Positions 8,245 through 17,520 of a stretch of DNA of 64,000 bases are shown piece by piece. This DNA comes from Mediterranea sp. An20 (lineage in GTDB: Bacteria > Bacteroidota > Bacteroidia > Bacteroidales > Bacteroidaceae): positions 1 through 64,000 of the forward strand of contig NZ_NFJV01000008.1 in NCBI RefSeq assembly GCF_002160055.1, given 5' to 3'. The position numbers were made by a program, and so were the translations under genes. How positions within the stretch are numbered: the stretch's first letter is position 1; each line of letters begins with the position of its first letter. The notes under the pieces are model-generated. The model worked only from the letters and a program-made list of their open reading frames with translations. It searched no databases and was not told where the DNA came from.

Positions 8245-9078
8245 TCAAGCCGTCACATCCGTGGCTATGTCGCTCACCTCAGTGACAGCATCCATCCAGC
8301 CCTCCATGATGACAGCGGGTGAGTGGGTGGTGAGAATGAGTTGCAAGTTGGGATTCAATTCGCGGATCATGCCGATAAGCTTCTGCTGCCAGTCCACATG
8401 GAGCGAAGCTTCGGGTTCGTCCATGAAGAGGACACAGTGGCTGCCATCACGCACCAGCACCGTCAGCAGAATGACCAGCATCTGTTTCTCACCCGACGAA
8501 AGTTTGTAGGGAGAAAGGCGTTCGTCGCCTTGCAGGAAAACGATGTCATTGCTTTTGCGGTCTATCTTCTTGCCCGTATAGGCAAAGAGACCGTCTATCA
8601 GGTTCTGGAACTTGCGTTTCGGCTCGGAAAGTGCGGGAGCTTGGGCACGTTGTTCGTCCGTACCACTCAGGAGTTCAATCATCTTGTTGCCCACGTTCAC
8701 CTGGTAGTCTAAATAACGGCGTTGCAGCAGGTAAAGCTGCCAGTCCAGTTCCGACTTCACCTCTGGGTCAGCCATACGGGCGGTGAAATCACCCATCACC
8801 AGGGGGCGATCGTAACTGCGAATAACGTCGTAGGGGATGAAGGTAGCATCGGGACGGTCGAAGAAGACACGTACGCCGTTCTTCTCCTCGCTCTTCACCT
8901 CGCCCGTGGTCTGCTCCAGGTAATTGACAGAACGGTTCAAGATGGTGGTCTTTCCCACGCCATTGATGCCTGCCAGGATGTTGACGTCAGGGCGGAGATC
9001 CCAGGCGATGTCATAGCGGTGCCACAAATTGTATATCTCGATGCGCTTGATGTAGTTGGCCGGTATTTCCATAGTCAT
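8245..9078 (-). CDS. AAA/ABC-type ATPase (AriA/OLD-like)
   Basis: 277 residues, short for AriA or OLD ATPases. All nucleotide-binding motifs are present: Walker A GINGVGKTT (near 38), signature LSSGEKQ (near 190), Walker B CVLFMDEPEAS and the H-loop LTTHSP. It overlaps the meaB stop as TAATG, so it is translationally coupled to meaB. Proteins of this class pair with TOPRIM effectors such as DUF4435. The partner here is separated by the inserted propeller gene. A role in defence, DNA repair or stress sensing is possible; none is shown. Confidence 0.85.
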   Translation of the reverse strand: MTMEIPANYIKRIEIYNLWHRYDIAWDLRPDVNILAGINGVGKTTILNRSVNYLEQTTGEVKSEEKNGVRVFFDRPDATFIPYDVIRSYDRPLVMGDFTARMADPEVKSELDWQLYLLQRRYLDYQVNVGNKMIELLSGTDEQRAQAPALSEPKRKFQNLIDGLFAYTGKKIDRKSNDIVFLQGDERLSPYKLSSGEKQMLVILLTVLVRDGSHCVLFMDEPEASLHVDWQQKLIGMIRELNPNLQLILTTHSPAVIMEGWMDAVTEVSDIATDVTA

Positions 9079-10175
9079 TATTTTTTCAATTCTTCATAGT
9101 AAGTGTCCAGCAATTGTTTGGCGGCGGTGAACGAAGTCAGGTCGCCTTGCAGCACACGGTTTTCTTTCTCTCCCAGCAGGGCTTCGATGCGCGGATTGTG
9201 GTAGAAGCTATCGCGCAAGTGCTCGTTGATTGTCTCGTACATCCAATATTTGCTCTGCTCATTGCGGCGGTAATTAAAATAGCCGTTGGCTTTCACAAAG
9301 TCGATGTACTGGTATATCATATCCCAAATTTCCTTCACGCCTATGTTGTAGAAGCCCGAATAGGTCATCACCTGTGGAGTCCATCCGCTTTCGGGCGTAG
9401 GAAAGAGATGCAGCGCGTTGCGGAACTGGTTGGCTGCCAGTTTGGCGCGTTCCAGATTATCACCGTCGGCCTTGTTGATGACAATACCGTCGGCCATCTC
9501 CATGATACCACGTTTGATGCCTTGCAGCTCATCGCCTGTGCCAGCCAACTGGATGAGCAGGAAGAAATCGACCATGCTGTGCACAGCCGTCTCGCTCTGT
9601 CCCACACCGACGGTCTCCACAAATATCTTGTCGAACCCTGCCGCCTCACAAAGCACGATGGTTTCCCTTGTTTTGCGGGCCACTCCGCCAAGGGAACCTG
9701 CCGAAGGACTGGGGCGGATGAATGACTTGGGATGCACGGCTAACTTCTCCATACGTGTCTTGTCACCCAGTATACTGCCCTTGCTCCGTTCGCTGCTGGG
9801 GTCGATAGCCAACACGGCCAGCTTGCCTCCGTACTGCTCCAACACGTGCAGCCCAAACACATCAATGCTGGTGCTCTTGCCCGCTCCCGGCACCCCACTG
9901 ATACCCACGCGGATGGAAGCGCCCGAATAGGGCAAGCACTTCTCTATCACTTCCTGGGCAATGGCCTGATGCTCCACCAAGACACTTTCCACCAAGGTTA
10001 CCGCCTGACTGAGCACCGTGACATCACCTTTCACGATACCTTCCACATACTCTGCCACAGAAAGCTGGCGTTTCCGGTGCCGCCGCTTCAGGTAAGGATT
10101 GACGGACGAAGGTTGCTCTATGCCTGCATTGACCACCAGGCCTTTGTAAGCGTCGTTGTTTTCGGGATGCTCCAT
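9078..10175 (-). CDS. meaB: methylmalonyl-CoA mutase-associated GTPase MeaB
   Basis: 365 residues from MEHPENNDAYKG. A SIMIBI-class G3E GTPase that guards adenosylcobalamin loading and protects methylmalonyl-CoA mutase. Motifs: P-loop GVPGAGKST (near 109), the DPSSERSKGSILGDKTRM segment, FVETVGVGQSE, and the base-recognition NKADGDN. The C-terminal dimerisation arm is present (YYEELKK end). This suits the B12-dependent propionate route of Bacteroides and fits the cobalamin uptake locus at 53-58 kb. The mutase subunits are not in the window. The gene is co-transcribed with the downstream ATPase. Confidence 0.95.
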   Translation of the reverse strand: MEHPENNDAYKGLVVNAGIEQPSSVNPYLKRRHRKRQLSVAEYVEGIVKGDVTVLSQAVTLVESVLVEHQAIAQEVIEKCLPYSGASIRVGISGVPGAGKSTSIDVFGLHVLEQYGGKLAVLAIDPSSERSKGSILGDKTRMEKLAVHPKSFIRPSPSAGSLGGVARKTRETIVLCEAAGFDKIFVETVGVGQSETAVHSMVDFFLLIQLAGTGDELQGIKRGIMEMADGIVINKADGDNLERAKLAANQFRNALHLFPTPESGWTPQVMTYSGFYNIGVKEIWDMIYQYIDFVKANGYFNYRRNEQSKYWMYETINEHLRDSFYHNPRIEALLGEKENRVLQGDLTSFTAAKQLLDTYYEELKK

Positions 10176-10231
10176 GGAAATTAAGAATTGAGAATTGAGA
10201 ATTAAAAAAATAAGAATGAAAGATAGATGCA

Positions 10232-11326
10232 CTATGGCTGCTTGTCGGGACGCCGTACAGCGGTGATATTTATCTCCACCTTAGGCTGCGAAGGATCGTT
10301 GGTAATCATCAGCACACGCAGGTGACGGCGGTGCCTTCCGATGCCCCGCTTGATGACGGTGACACGCAGACGGGTGCTTTCGCCCGGCTGCAACAAGGTC
10401 TTCTTCAAGCGGACGCCCACGGCGGGGTGGAACACCTGCAACTGACTGATGTGCAAAGCCGATTTCCCGGTATTAGTCACCATAATATCAGCCTTGGCCT
10501 TACGCTTGTGAGCCAATATCTCGCTCAAATCCAGTTTGTCGGCCGAAAGCCGGATAGACGGTGCATGGTCTATCTCTTCCTGCGTCAGCCCGGAAAAATC
10601 GGGCAACAACACAGCGGACACAGGCAGTTCGTTTTCTTCGTCCACCTTATCGCCCGTGAAACGGGACAAGTAGACCGAAGTCTGCGTCAATCCCAAGTCT
10701 ATCAGCTTCTCGGTATCAAGCGTCAGGGTAATAATGCCTTTCTCACCGGGCTGCAGCACGGCAGGCTCTACCTCGGCCTGCAAGTAAGGAGGCAGGTGCA
10801 TCAACACCGGTTCATAAGCCTGCGAAGACTGGTTGGCTACCCCCACGTGCAACACCGGATGCTCTCCCCGATGTACCTCCGGAAATTCAATGGCATCGCA
10901 ATCCAGCCGGATGTCTCCGATGCGGTAAGGATGCGTCTGCGTAAAGTCCTTGATTTCGCGCACGACCTCTCCTCCGAAATAAAGATACACCAGGTTAGGT
11001 TCGGCATTGGTAAAGACAGCCACCGATTTCTGGAAATGCCCCAATGCCTCGGCGTCAAACGTCACGCTCACCGTCCCCTTCTTGCCCGGTGCAATAGGCG
11101 TCTGAGTCCAGTTGGCCACGGAACAAGCACAATCAGGCTCCACGTTACTCAGCACCAACGGTTTGTCGCCCGTATTGGTAATGGTATATTCTGCCGTCAC
11201 CGGATGCTTCCATTCTATTTGTCCGAAGTCGTGCATCTCCGTATTCGACGTAAAACGGGCTTGGGCAACGGCTGAACCAACCGTCCCCCACATTATAATA
11301 TATAGTAGAATCAGGAATCTCTTCAT
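10232..11326 (-). CDS. DUF1573 domain envelope protein
   Basis: 364 residues from MKRFLILLYIIMWGTVGSAVAQ, a cleavable signal. An ATG four codons earlier is in frame, but the -7 box at 11349-11356 would leave it only a few bases of leader, so the later start is preferred. It contains repeated Ig-like modules of DUF1573: FTSNTEMHDFGQIEWKHPV ... NTGDKPLVLSNVEPDCACS ... PGKKGTVSVTFDAEA. The cysteine pair in DCACS is characteristic. These ASH/MSP-like beta-sandwich proteins are probably periplasmic or surface binding proteins; the ligand is unknown. Confidence 0.85.
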   Translation of the reverse strand: MKRFLILLYIIMWGTVGSAVAQARFTSNTEMHDFGQIEWKHPVTAEYTITNTGDKPLVLSNVEPDCACSVANWTQTPIAPGKKGTVSVTFDAEALGHFQKSVAVFTNAEPNLVYLYFGGEVVREIKDFTQTHPYRIGDIRLDCDAIEFPEVHRGEHPVLHVGVANQSSQAYEPVLMHLPPYLQAEVEPAVLQPGEKGIITLTLDTEKLIDLGLTQTSVYLSRFTGDKVDEENELPVSAVLLPDFSGLTQEEIDHAPSIRLSADKLDLSEILAHKRKAKADIMVTNTGKSALHISQLQVFHPAVGVRLKKTLLQPGESTRLRVTVIKRGIGRHRRHLRVLMITNDPSQPKVEINITAVRRPDKQP

Positions 11327-11348
11327 CGCAACATTCATATTGGTTGCA

Positions 11349-11356
11349 CAAAAGTA
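11349..11356 (-). promoter_or_regulatory. -7 box of the DUF1573 gene
   Basis: TACTTTTG on the minus strand matches TAnnTTTG, 22 bases before the chosen ATG. No convincing -33 TTTG is seen. Confidence 0.55.
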
Positions 11357-11430
11357 AATGTTTTGCGTGAAGAGAAAAAACTTTTTTAGAAACATTTTTG
11401 GACGGGGAGTTCACGGAGGAAGGAATAATG

Positions 11431-11557
11431 GAACACAGAGACACAGAGTCACAGAGTTTTATTGCTGAGGGGAGAGGGAGCGCACGGAGAACAAGCCGGC
11501 TCTGTGTACTTTGCCTTTCCTCTACGTATTGCTCCGTGTCTCTGTGACTCTGTGTTC
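11431..11557. repeat. long imperfect inverted repeat with CACAGAG words
   Basis: Arms 11431-11456 (gaacacagagacacagagtc...) and 11531-11557 pair over 26 positions with three mismatches and enclose 74 bases. The same word type recurs at 17954-18085 and, more weakly, at 62430-62480. It fills most of the 400-base gap between the DUF1573 and OmpA genes. A further weak symmetric stretch (caagggg ... ccccttg) lies at 11618-11680. Confidence 0.6.
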
Positions 11558-11726
11558 TACAAAATACAAGGGCACGGAGTCTTATGGTCTGAAGAGGGGA
11601 AGGGGAAAATAAAACAAGGGGACTCCCTTGGAAGTCGGTGAGGTATGAAAAAAGTCCTTCTTCCAGGTCAATCCCCTTGTCCGGAGAGATTCATTGAGAT
11701 GATGCTTTTTGTAACAAAAAGCGGAC

Positions 11727-12794
11727 TTAATCGGCAATCATGATTACCACACGATTCCAGTCGTTTTCTGCAAACGGCTGTTCGTCACCCTCCATACTGC
11801 TGACAGTCAACCGTTCCGGCTGAATGCCGTACTTGTTGACCAGACAGTCGCGGACGGCTTCTGCACGCTGACGCGCCAGACGGTGGTTAATCTCTGGTGT
11901 ACCCGTTCCCTTGTCGGCATAACCCGTAACGGATGCTTTCGAGTCGGGATGTTCTTTCAGATAATTGGCAATGGCCTGCACATTCATCTCCTGGCTGTCT
12001 GTAATGACAGTCCGTCCGATGGCAAAAGTAACATGGGAACGTATGCCCTGCACTACTTGTGCAGGCGGGCAGTCCGGTTCTATCAGTACCGTATCTACCT
12101 TAGCAGCTGTCTCGCGCACAGCCTGCTCACGTTCCATATTAATCATCTCGTTCATTTCTTCTTCCGTGTAAACCACCTCAGGATATTCCACACTGGTGCA
12201 ATTAGCACACCTGAAACCGGTGCCGAATTTGTAGGTCAAACCCACACTCAGGTCGAAATACGTGTCGATGCCATGGTCATCGCGCCCGTTCCAACGGTCC
12301 GATACTCCATTGGCCATTAACTCCACGTTGAAATCCATGGCTTCATTCAGGCGCAGGCTACCCTGCAGGCCCAAACGTCCCATGAAACTGCTGGCATGGC
12401 TGAACGAGCGGTTGAAACCGATACCCGCCAGCACGCTGACATCAAACGGACGTTCGTGATAGCGGCGGATAAGCTGGCTCAGGTTCATCATGCCGTCTAC
12501 AGTAACGGAACCGAAATAGAATCCCGAAGCCAAATCCTTGTAACCTGTTCCGGCACGTCCGGCCCAGCCGCTGAATGCAAGGCGGGCACCCCACACGTGA
12601 GTGAAATATTTACCTACAGCCACAGAACCGCCCGGACTCAGCAACTTGCCGAAGGGCACATCGCCGGTGCTGTATGTCATGCCTATCTGTCCCTGAATGA
12701 ACCAGGGATTTTCTTCAGGCTCTTTCTCCTGAGCGCTTGCCGCCAGGCTCATGGCCCCCAAGGCGATGCAAGCAAAAAATGTCTTTCTGTTCAT
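11727..12794 (-). CDS. OmpA family outer membrane protein
   Basis: 355 residues from MNRKTFFACIALGAMSLAASAQ (signal peptide). The first half is a beta-barrel-like segment (GQIGMTYSTGDVPFG, LGLQGSLRLNEAMDFNVEL). The last 100 residues are an OmpA-like peptidoglycan-binding domain: HVTFAIGRTVITDSQEMNVQ, VTGYADKGTGTPEINHRLARQRA with the conserved Asp and Arg that bind diaminopimelate, and NDWNRVVIMIAD at the end. A cysteine pair FRCANC precedes the linker. It starts 13 bases after the DUF4369 gene, so the two form an operon. Confidence 0.9.
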   Translation of the reverse strand: MNRKTFFACIALGAMSLAASAQEKEPEENPWFIQGQIGMTYSTGDVPFGKLLSPGGSVAVGKYFTHVWGARLAFSGWAGRAGTGYKDLASGFYFGSVTVDGMMNLSQLIRRYHERPFDVSVLAGIGFNRSFSHASSFMGRLGLQGSLRLNEAMDFNVELMANGVSDRWNGRDDHGIDTYFDLSVGLTYKFGTGFRCANCTSVEYPEVVYTEEEMNEMINMEREQAVRETAAKVDTVLIEPDCPPAQVVQGIRSHVTFAIGRTVITDSQEMNVQAIANYLKEHPDSKASVTGYADKGTGTPEINHRLARQRAEAVRDCLVNKYGIQPERLTVSSMEGDEQPFAENDWNRVVIMIAD

Positions 12795-12807
12795 GGCAAA
12801 CATCAGA

Positions 12808-13410
12808 TTAGATTTCCTGCGCGTTGGGCAACTCTGCCTCCACCTGCCTGCGGTCGGCAGGAAGCAGGTGAATGCCGTAGTCGTGCAAAATCCAGCTGCT
12901 CAAAGCGTTGTCTTTGTTGGACAGAATCTGAAGCTTGTAGAACTCAGAAAAGACCTCCTTGACTTCGCGTTCAGAGATGCCCTCACGTGCCATGACTGCA
13001 TCTGCGCAAGCCTGCAAGTCGTCCAGAAACTGCTGGACGCGACTGTTGAGAGGCGTACCCCAGACACGGACATACTCACCGAGTTCCATACGGACTTCAC
13101 CCGCTTCGACCATAAACGGCATGTTCAGTTCATCAGACGGTTTGCCGGGGTTTTCCAATTGCAGAAGGAGCGGATAAGCGCTCGCCACGCTGTCGGACAC
13201 GCTGAATGTAAAACGACCGTCCTCTGTCAGCGGCATACTGTCCAGACGGTTACGGTCCACATCCACCAAGTAAGCCATTTCGAACCCCGACAAGGAGGTA
13301 TGGCCGGACAAGACACAGCCTTTGCCTGCCCCCTGCCTGTTTCCGCCACATCCCCCCAGCAGCAAGACGGCAACTGCCGCGGCTACGGACAACAGATGTT
13401 TTCCCATCAC
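12808..13410 (-). CDS. DUF4369-like lipoprotein
   Basis: 200 residues. The signal ends in lipobox LLGGC (MMGKHLLSVAAAVAVLLLGGCGG). The N-terminal part (VLSGHTSLSGFEMAYLVDVDRNRLDSMPL) followed by a glycine- and serine-poor beta region with EAGEVRMELGEY resembles DUF4369, the domain often found before AhpC/thioredoxin domains in Bacteroidetes. Here no thioredoxin domain follows. It lies between a beta-barrel gene and an OmpA gene. Function unknown; the family assignment is moderate. Confidence 0.65.
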   Translation of the reverse strand: MMGKHLLSVAAAVAVLLLGGCGGNRQGAGKGCVLSGHTSLSGFEMAYLVDVDRNRLDSMPLTEDGRFTFSVSDSVASAYPLLLQLENPGKPSDELNMPFMVEAGEVRMELGEYVRVWGTPLNSRVQQFLDDLQACADAVMAREGISEREVKEVFSEFYKLQILSNKDNALSSWILHDYGIHLLPADRRQVEAELPNAQEI

Positions 13411-13436
13411 AAATAAATTAAAGAGTTAGAAAGATA

Positions 13437-13473
13437 AAGGCGATCCGGCTACTTCTGTTAGCTGAATCGCCTT
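13437..13473 (-). terminator. hairpin between beta-barrel and DUF4369 genes
   Basis: Arms 13437-13450 and 13460-13473 (aaggcgatccggct / agctgaatcgcctt) form a 14-bp stem with two mismatches. On the minus strand it is followed by TTATCTTTCT. It would end or weaken transcription after the beta-barrel gene. Confidence 0.6.
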
Positions 13474-13531
13474 CTTATTGTCCCGGACGCACCACTATTT
13501 ACGGAGCGTCTTCGTACGTCACATTTGTTCC

Positions 13532-14461
13532 TTAGAACCGGAAGCCCAGCTTCAACACCGGCATGTCAAAGAGCTTGATGTTGTGGTGGCTCACGTTGTA
13601 CTTATCGAAGCCTTGCGGGGCTATCTGGATAATGTCGTAACGATAGGCCACCGGCTGCATCTCAAAGCCGAGAATCAAACCCGGTGTCAGGCTGTATTCA
13701 ATACCGGCCACCAAGGCGCCTTTCAAGGCAAACATCTGGCCAACCTTGCCTGCGGCAAGATAGACAGCCTGGTCGATATAAGTATCTTCATCTCCATCCT
13801 CGGAAGCATCCGGGTCGTTGATGATTTTGCCGGTATAAGGTTCCGTAGTCTCAATGCGGGCCATTTGGAAGCCCACTGTGGCTCCAACATAAGGATTGAT
13901 GCGTGCGTTGCGGGTCTTGAAGTAACGGTCTACACCTACGTTTGCATACCAATTGTTCGTGGCCTGCGCGTTGATGTATTTCTGGCTGGGGATGACCATG
14001 TCATCGATCTCGGTATCTCCTTCAATGAAATCCTTCTTCGGCGTGATGCTGATGTTGTAACCCAACGAGAAGTTGATGTCCCAACAATCCGTGAAGAAGT
14101 ATTTCGCCTGGAGACCGATGATATTGACCAGACTATTACCGTTGAACCCACTGATATTCAGGAAGCTATCCAAATACCCGGAGTCATCATAGATGCCTTG
14201 TCCTGGTACTGAGATTTCACCACCTATTCCACCATTCGGAAGGCCAATGGCTCCTCCGAAGTTGTTGTATTTAGGAAGCAAGAATTGAATATTATCGTCA
14301 TAGAACGAATTGCCTCCTCCCAACACCATCGAGATTTGCCATTGCCCTTTCTGAGGTCCAAACACTACACCATCCTTCTTGGAGTCGCCGCTGCCCGTCT
14401 GTGCCAATGCGGGTACGGCGAGCGCGGCCGCCAATAAGATTGTGCAAAGTTTCTTAATCAT
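13532..14461 (-). CDS. beta-barrel outer membrane protein
   Basis: 309 residues with signal peptide MIKKLCTILLAAALAVPALAQ. Alternating hydrophobic strands and a C-terminal aromatic end (MPVLKLGFRF, terminal Phe) are the marks of a Bam-inserted barrel. Segments such as WQISMVLGGGNSFYDDNIQF and INPYVGATVGFQMARIE look like strands of small OmpW/OmpX-type porins. A loop rich in acidic residues (NDPDASEDGDEDTYID) would face outward. It is 27 bases downstream of the coiled-coil lipoprotein, most likely one operon. The exact family is not recognised. Confidence 0.75.
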   Translation of the reverse strand: MIKKLCTILLAAALAVPALAQTGSGDSKKDGVVFGPQKGQWQISMVLGGGNSFYDDNIQFLLPKYNNFGGAIGLPNGGIGGEISVPGQGIYDDSGYLDSFLNISGFNGNSLVNIIGLQAKYFFTDCWDINFSLGYNISITPKKDFIEGDTEIDDMVIPSQKYINAQATNNWYANVGVDRYFKTRNARINPYVGATVGFQMARIETTEPYTGKIINDPDASEDGDEDTYIDQAVYLAAGKVGQMFALKGALVAGIEYSLTPGLILGFEMQPVAYRYDIIQIAPQGFDKYNVSHHNIKLFDMPVLKLGFRF

Positions 14462-14488
14462 TGTGTCAAGTTAATGTGATAACTCAAA

Positions 14489-16552
14489 TTATTCAGCAGG
14501 CTGTTCTTCTTCACCTGCGGGATCTTCGTTGCCGTCACCGGGCTGCTCTGCGTTGCCGCCTTCTTCTTCGTCAGCGATAGCTGCTAAAGCGGTGTTCAAG
14601 TCATCAAGAGCATCCTGATAGTCAGTCAAGCCTTGGTTGTAGTTGTAGTTGGCAACTTCCAATTTGTGCTGAGCACGAGTCAAGTCGTCATATTGACCAT
14701 CTTGTGCCTTTTCCAATTCGACCTGTGCATCAGCCAGAAGCTGTTCAGTTTTCGAAACAGCTTTTTGACAACGTAACTCTTCCTTAGACAAAGCCAATTC
14801 AAAGCCTTCTGTGTCATCAAACTTCACATTTCCACCGAGCGTCAGGTTATTATTAACAGCTTGTACTAACGCATCCTTGATTGCAGTATATGCATCATAG
14901 GTATCTTTCCATTTAGCAACTTCCACCTTAAGATCAGTGATCTTAGCTTCCTCGGCAGCCATAGCAGCATCAGCTGTGAGCAATGCAGTTTCAGCATCAG
15001 TCAAAGCCTTTTCAGCAGTGCCAAATGCATCTGTATATGCCTTTTCGAAAGCAGCATTCAGAGTAGTCTTGGCTGTCGCTAAATTTGTTTTCAATGCGCC
15101 AAACTCAGTTTCAAGTGCCGTGGTAATCAGCTTATTTTCTTCAGCTTCAGCAATGATAAGTTCCATCTTCTGGATAGTCTGGAACAGCATAGCAACCGTC
15201 CAGCCGCTTGTTACCTCATCACCATTCTCATCAACAGTTACAGGATATTCTCCTTCTTCCACATTCACCTTACCAAGAACTTTATCGGTCGTTTTATCGT
15301 AATAGCGATAAGACATCTCATCATAAGCAATACCATTCGTCCAAGTCAAAGTGCTGATACCATACACAGCAGTTTCAGCTTGATTCAAGACAGTATTTAG
15401 ACCTGCAGAAATGCCTTTCGTCAGTTCGCCTTCTGCCAATGTAAAGATATTGGCTTCGTCTTTCTTTTGCTTCTTAACTTCTCTCTTAGCCTTTATATAG
15501 GTCTGGTATGCACCATCCTGAACAGCCTCAAGAGCGTTGGAAGCAGTAGGATAGTCACATACAATGCCTTCTACCTGAATGTTTGTAGGAGTAGAAAGAG
15601 ACCCCATGGGCTTATCTTTGCTATAAATACCATACAGCTTTTGCTTGGCTTCCAGATAACTACCTGAATTTTGAGTTGTTTCCTGAGCTACCCATGCAGC
15701 ATCCCAATTCTTCTTTACCTCAGCAATTTCATCCTCCAAAGATGCGATTTGTGCACGCCAGTCAGCAGTCAAGACATCTTCTTCCAAGAAATTCTGTACT
15801 TTCTCCAATGCTTTCTTTTCTGCATCAAGTCTAGCCTGCTCTTTGGCAACTTCATATTCCAACTGAGCAATGTATGATTTATTACCAGATAAATCTGTAA
15901 TAATACCATGCGAGTGATTCAGCATAGCATTGTAAACAGCTTCCTGGGCCTGAATCATGATATTGTACAAAGCTTCGTCCTCAGAAACTTCATCATTCTC
16001 CCCTGTTCCCCATTTACCACCATACAAAGTGCAGTATGCTTTCTTAACTTGCTGTTCCAAATAAGATATAGAAACGCTTACTTCTTCGCTGCCAATTGCA
16101 TCGGCAATCTCAAGGCGTTCCATCAGCAGTTCAATTTGACGTTTTGTATACTCCAGATTATACTGATTCTGAAGCATTTCCTGCTGATGCTGAATTGCAG
16201 AAATTTCCATTTGTTCCTGCAAGTACTGAATCTTCTCCTGATACATTACTTTTTCATATTCAGTCGCAGCCTCAGCCCGTTCAACTTCCAATCTCTTCAG
16301 TTCAGCTTCATATTCAGCCTGTGCCGCCCAAGCACGCATTCTTTGTGCCTCAGCCTGCTTATATTCGGCTTGTGCCTGCTTAACCAAGGCTTTAGCTTCT
16401 TCTACCGCAGCCTTTGCCTGCAGCAGCTGTGCTTTTGCGCCGCGCAGCTGTTCGATGCCTGCCGGCTCGTCATTGTCAACACATCCGGTGAAAACCGGCG
16501 CCGTACCCAGCAACATGCCGGCCACGGCCAGATAAGTCCACTTTTTTTTCAT
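14489..16552 (-). CDS. long coiled-coil lipoprotein
   Basis: 687 residues. Signal with lipobox FTGC (Cys near 24). Residues about 35-160 form a nearly unbroken heptad coiled coil rich in A, E, K and Q (AKAAVEEAKALVKQAQAEYK). More coiled segments follow around 215-290 and 475-655. The tail is acidic and proline/glycine-rich (EEEGGNAEQPGDGNEDP). This looks like a long fibre or tether anchored to the outer membrane lipid. It begins the cluster with a barrel, a DUF4369-like lipoprotein and an OmpA protein, suggesting an envelope-bridging assembly. No known domain recognised. Confidence 0.75.
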   Translation of the reverse strand: MKKKWTYLAVAGMLLGTAPVFTGCVDNDEPAGIEQLRGAKAQLLQAKAAVEEAKALVKQAQAEYKQAEAQRMRAWAAQAEYEAELKRLEVERAEAATEYEKVMYQEKIQYLQEQMEISAIQHQQEMLQNQYNLEYTKRQIELLMERLEIADAIGSEEVSVSISYLEQQVKKAYCTLYGGKWGTGENDEVSEDEALYNIMIQAQEAVYNAMLNHSHGIITDLSGNKSYIAQLEYEVAKEQARLDAEKKALEKVQNFLEEDVLTADWRAQIASLEDEIAEVKKNWDAAWVAQETTQNSGSYLEAKQKLYGIYSKDKPMGSLSTPTNIQVEGIVCDYPTASNALEAVQDGAYQTYIKAKREVKKQKKDEANIFTLAEGELTKGISAGLNTVLNQAETAVYGISTLTWTNGIAYDEMSYRYYDKTTDKVLGKVNVEEGEYPVTVDENGDEVTSGWTVAMLFQTIQKMELIIAEAEENKLITTALETEFGALKTNLATAKTTLNAAFEKAYTDAFGTAEKALTDAETALLTADAAMAAEEAKITDLKVEVAKWKDTYDAYTAIKDALVQAVNNNLTLGGNVKFDDTEGFELALSKEELRCQKAVSKTEQLLADAQVELEKAQDGQYDDLTRAQHKLEVANYNYNQGLTDYQDALDDLNTALAAIADEEEGGNAEQPGDGNEDPAGEEEQPAE

Positions 16553-16666
16553 AATAAAACTTGTTAGTGAATAAAAGTTAGTAAATTAGTTAATTTAATG
16601 ATTTATCAATCTCTCATAATCAATTCTATTTCAACTTCTCTCTTTCCCGTCTGTTCCTCCTCTCCA

Positions 16667-17194
16667 CTAAATTTCCTCTGTCCCCGTCCTCAAGATGTCT
16701 GTCAAGGCATGATCCCTGTATTCTGTGGGCGTTGCATGTTCAAAACGCGTGAAAGCAGCATAGAACGTACTCCGCGAGATGAACCCGCACCGTGCCGGTA
16801 AATCCTCCATATTGCATTCCTCCTTTCTCAGCAACTGCTTGGCATATTCTACCCGATAACGGTTCAACAAAGTCTTCAAATTGCAGCCGAAAAAACGGTT
16901 GACCACCTTAGACAGATAGGTCGTATTGGTGAACAGCATCTGGCTCAGCTTTGCCAGATTGATGTTTTTATCCAGATACACCTGCCTCTTTTCGAACACA
17001 AACAGCACATTCTCATACAGCATCTTCATCTTCGGAGTCGGTTGCTTCACATCCGATTCCTCTATCCGCAGGTTACTTGCCTCTCCTTCGTCTCTCGTAA
17101 TAGGTTTCGTACCGACTTTCATGCTCATGGTTCTTTTAGTTTGCGGACCGAACTGCCCAGGCAACATCGGCCCTATGTCTGTTTTTGCATTCAT
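16667..17194 (-). CDS. AraC family transcriptional regulator (short)
   Basis: 175 residues. The C-terminal 100 residues form the double helix-turn-helix of AraC proteins: LAKLSQMLFTNTTYLSKVVNRFFG and DLPARCGFISRSTFYAAFTRFEHATPTEYR. The N-terminal 60 residues show no sensor domain. This resembles the DNA-binding tails of Bacteroides regulators rather than a complete sensor-regulator. It lies just upstream of the envelope cluster on the same strand, so it may control it. Its -7 box is at 17228-17235. Confidence 0.85.
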   Translation of the reverse strand: MNAKTDIGPMLPGQFGPQTKRTMSMKVGTKPITRDEGEASNLRIEESDVKQPTPKMKMLYENVLFVFEKRQVYLDKNINLAKLSQMLFTNTTYLSKVVNRFFGCNLKTLLNRYRVEYAKQLLRKEECNMEDLPARCGFISRSTFYAAFTRFEHATPTEYRDHALTDILRTGTEEI

Positions 17195-17227
17195 TCAGAT
17201 GAATCAACTATCTTTCCTTATGCGCAG

Positions 17228-17235
17228 CAAATATA
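17228..17235 (-). promoter_or_regulatory. -7 box of the AraC gene
   Basis: TATATTTG on the minus strand matches TAnnTTTG, 33 bases before the ATG at 17194. Confidence 0.5.
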
Positions 17236-17520
17236 GGGATGAAATTTTAATCATATAGATAAAAAAGAAGAAAATCTTTAATTTGACCTATTTTATTTTA
17301 AGATTTAGGACTTTTTTTTAATTCCGCTACAAAAATGGAATAAAAAGCAACCTGAACGGATAAAAAAAACTAACGTTCCGCTCTTTTTCTCTAAAAAGAA
17401 AAATGAACAACTTGGAAGAAGAAGGAAGCAAAATGAGTGGCAGGTGTCAAATAATAAGATAGAAGAAAGTGGAAATGCCAGACAAGCCTGCACGATGTCT
17501 CACCTAAACAGCCATATTAG

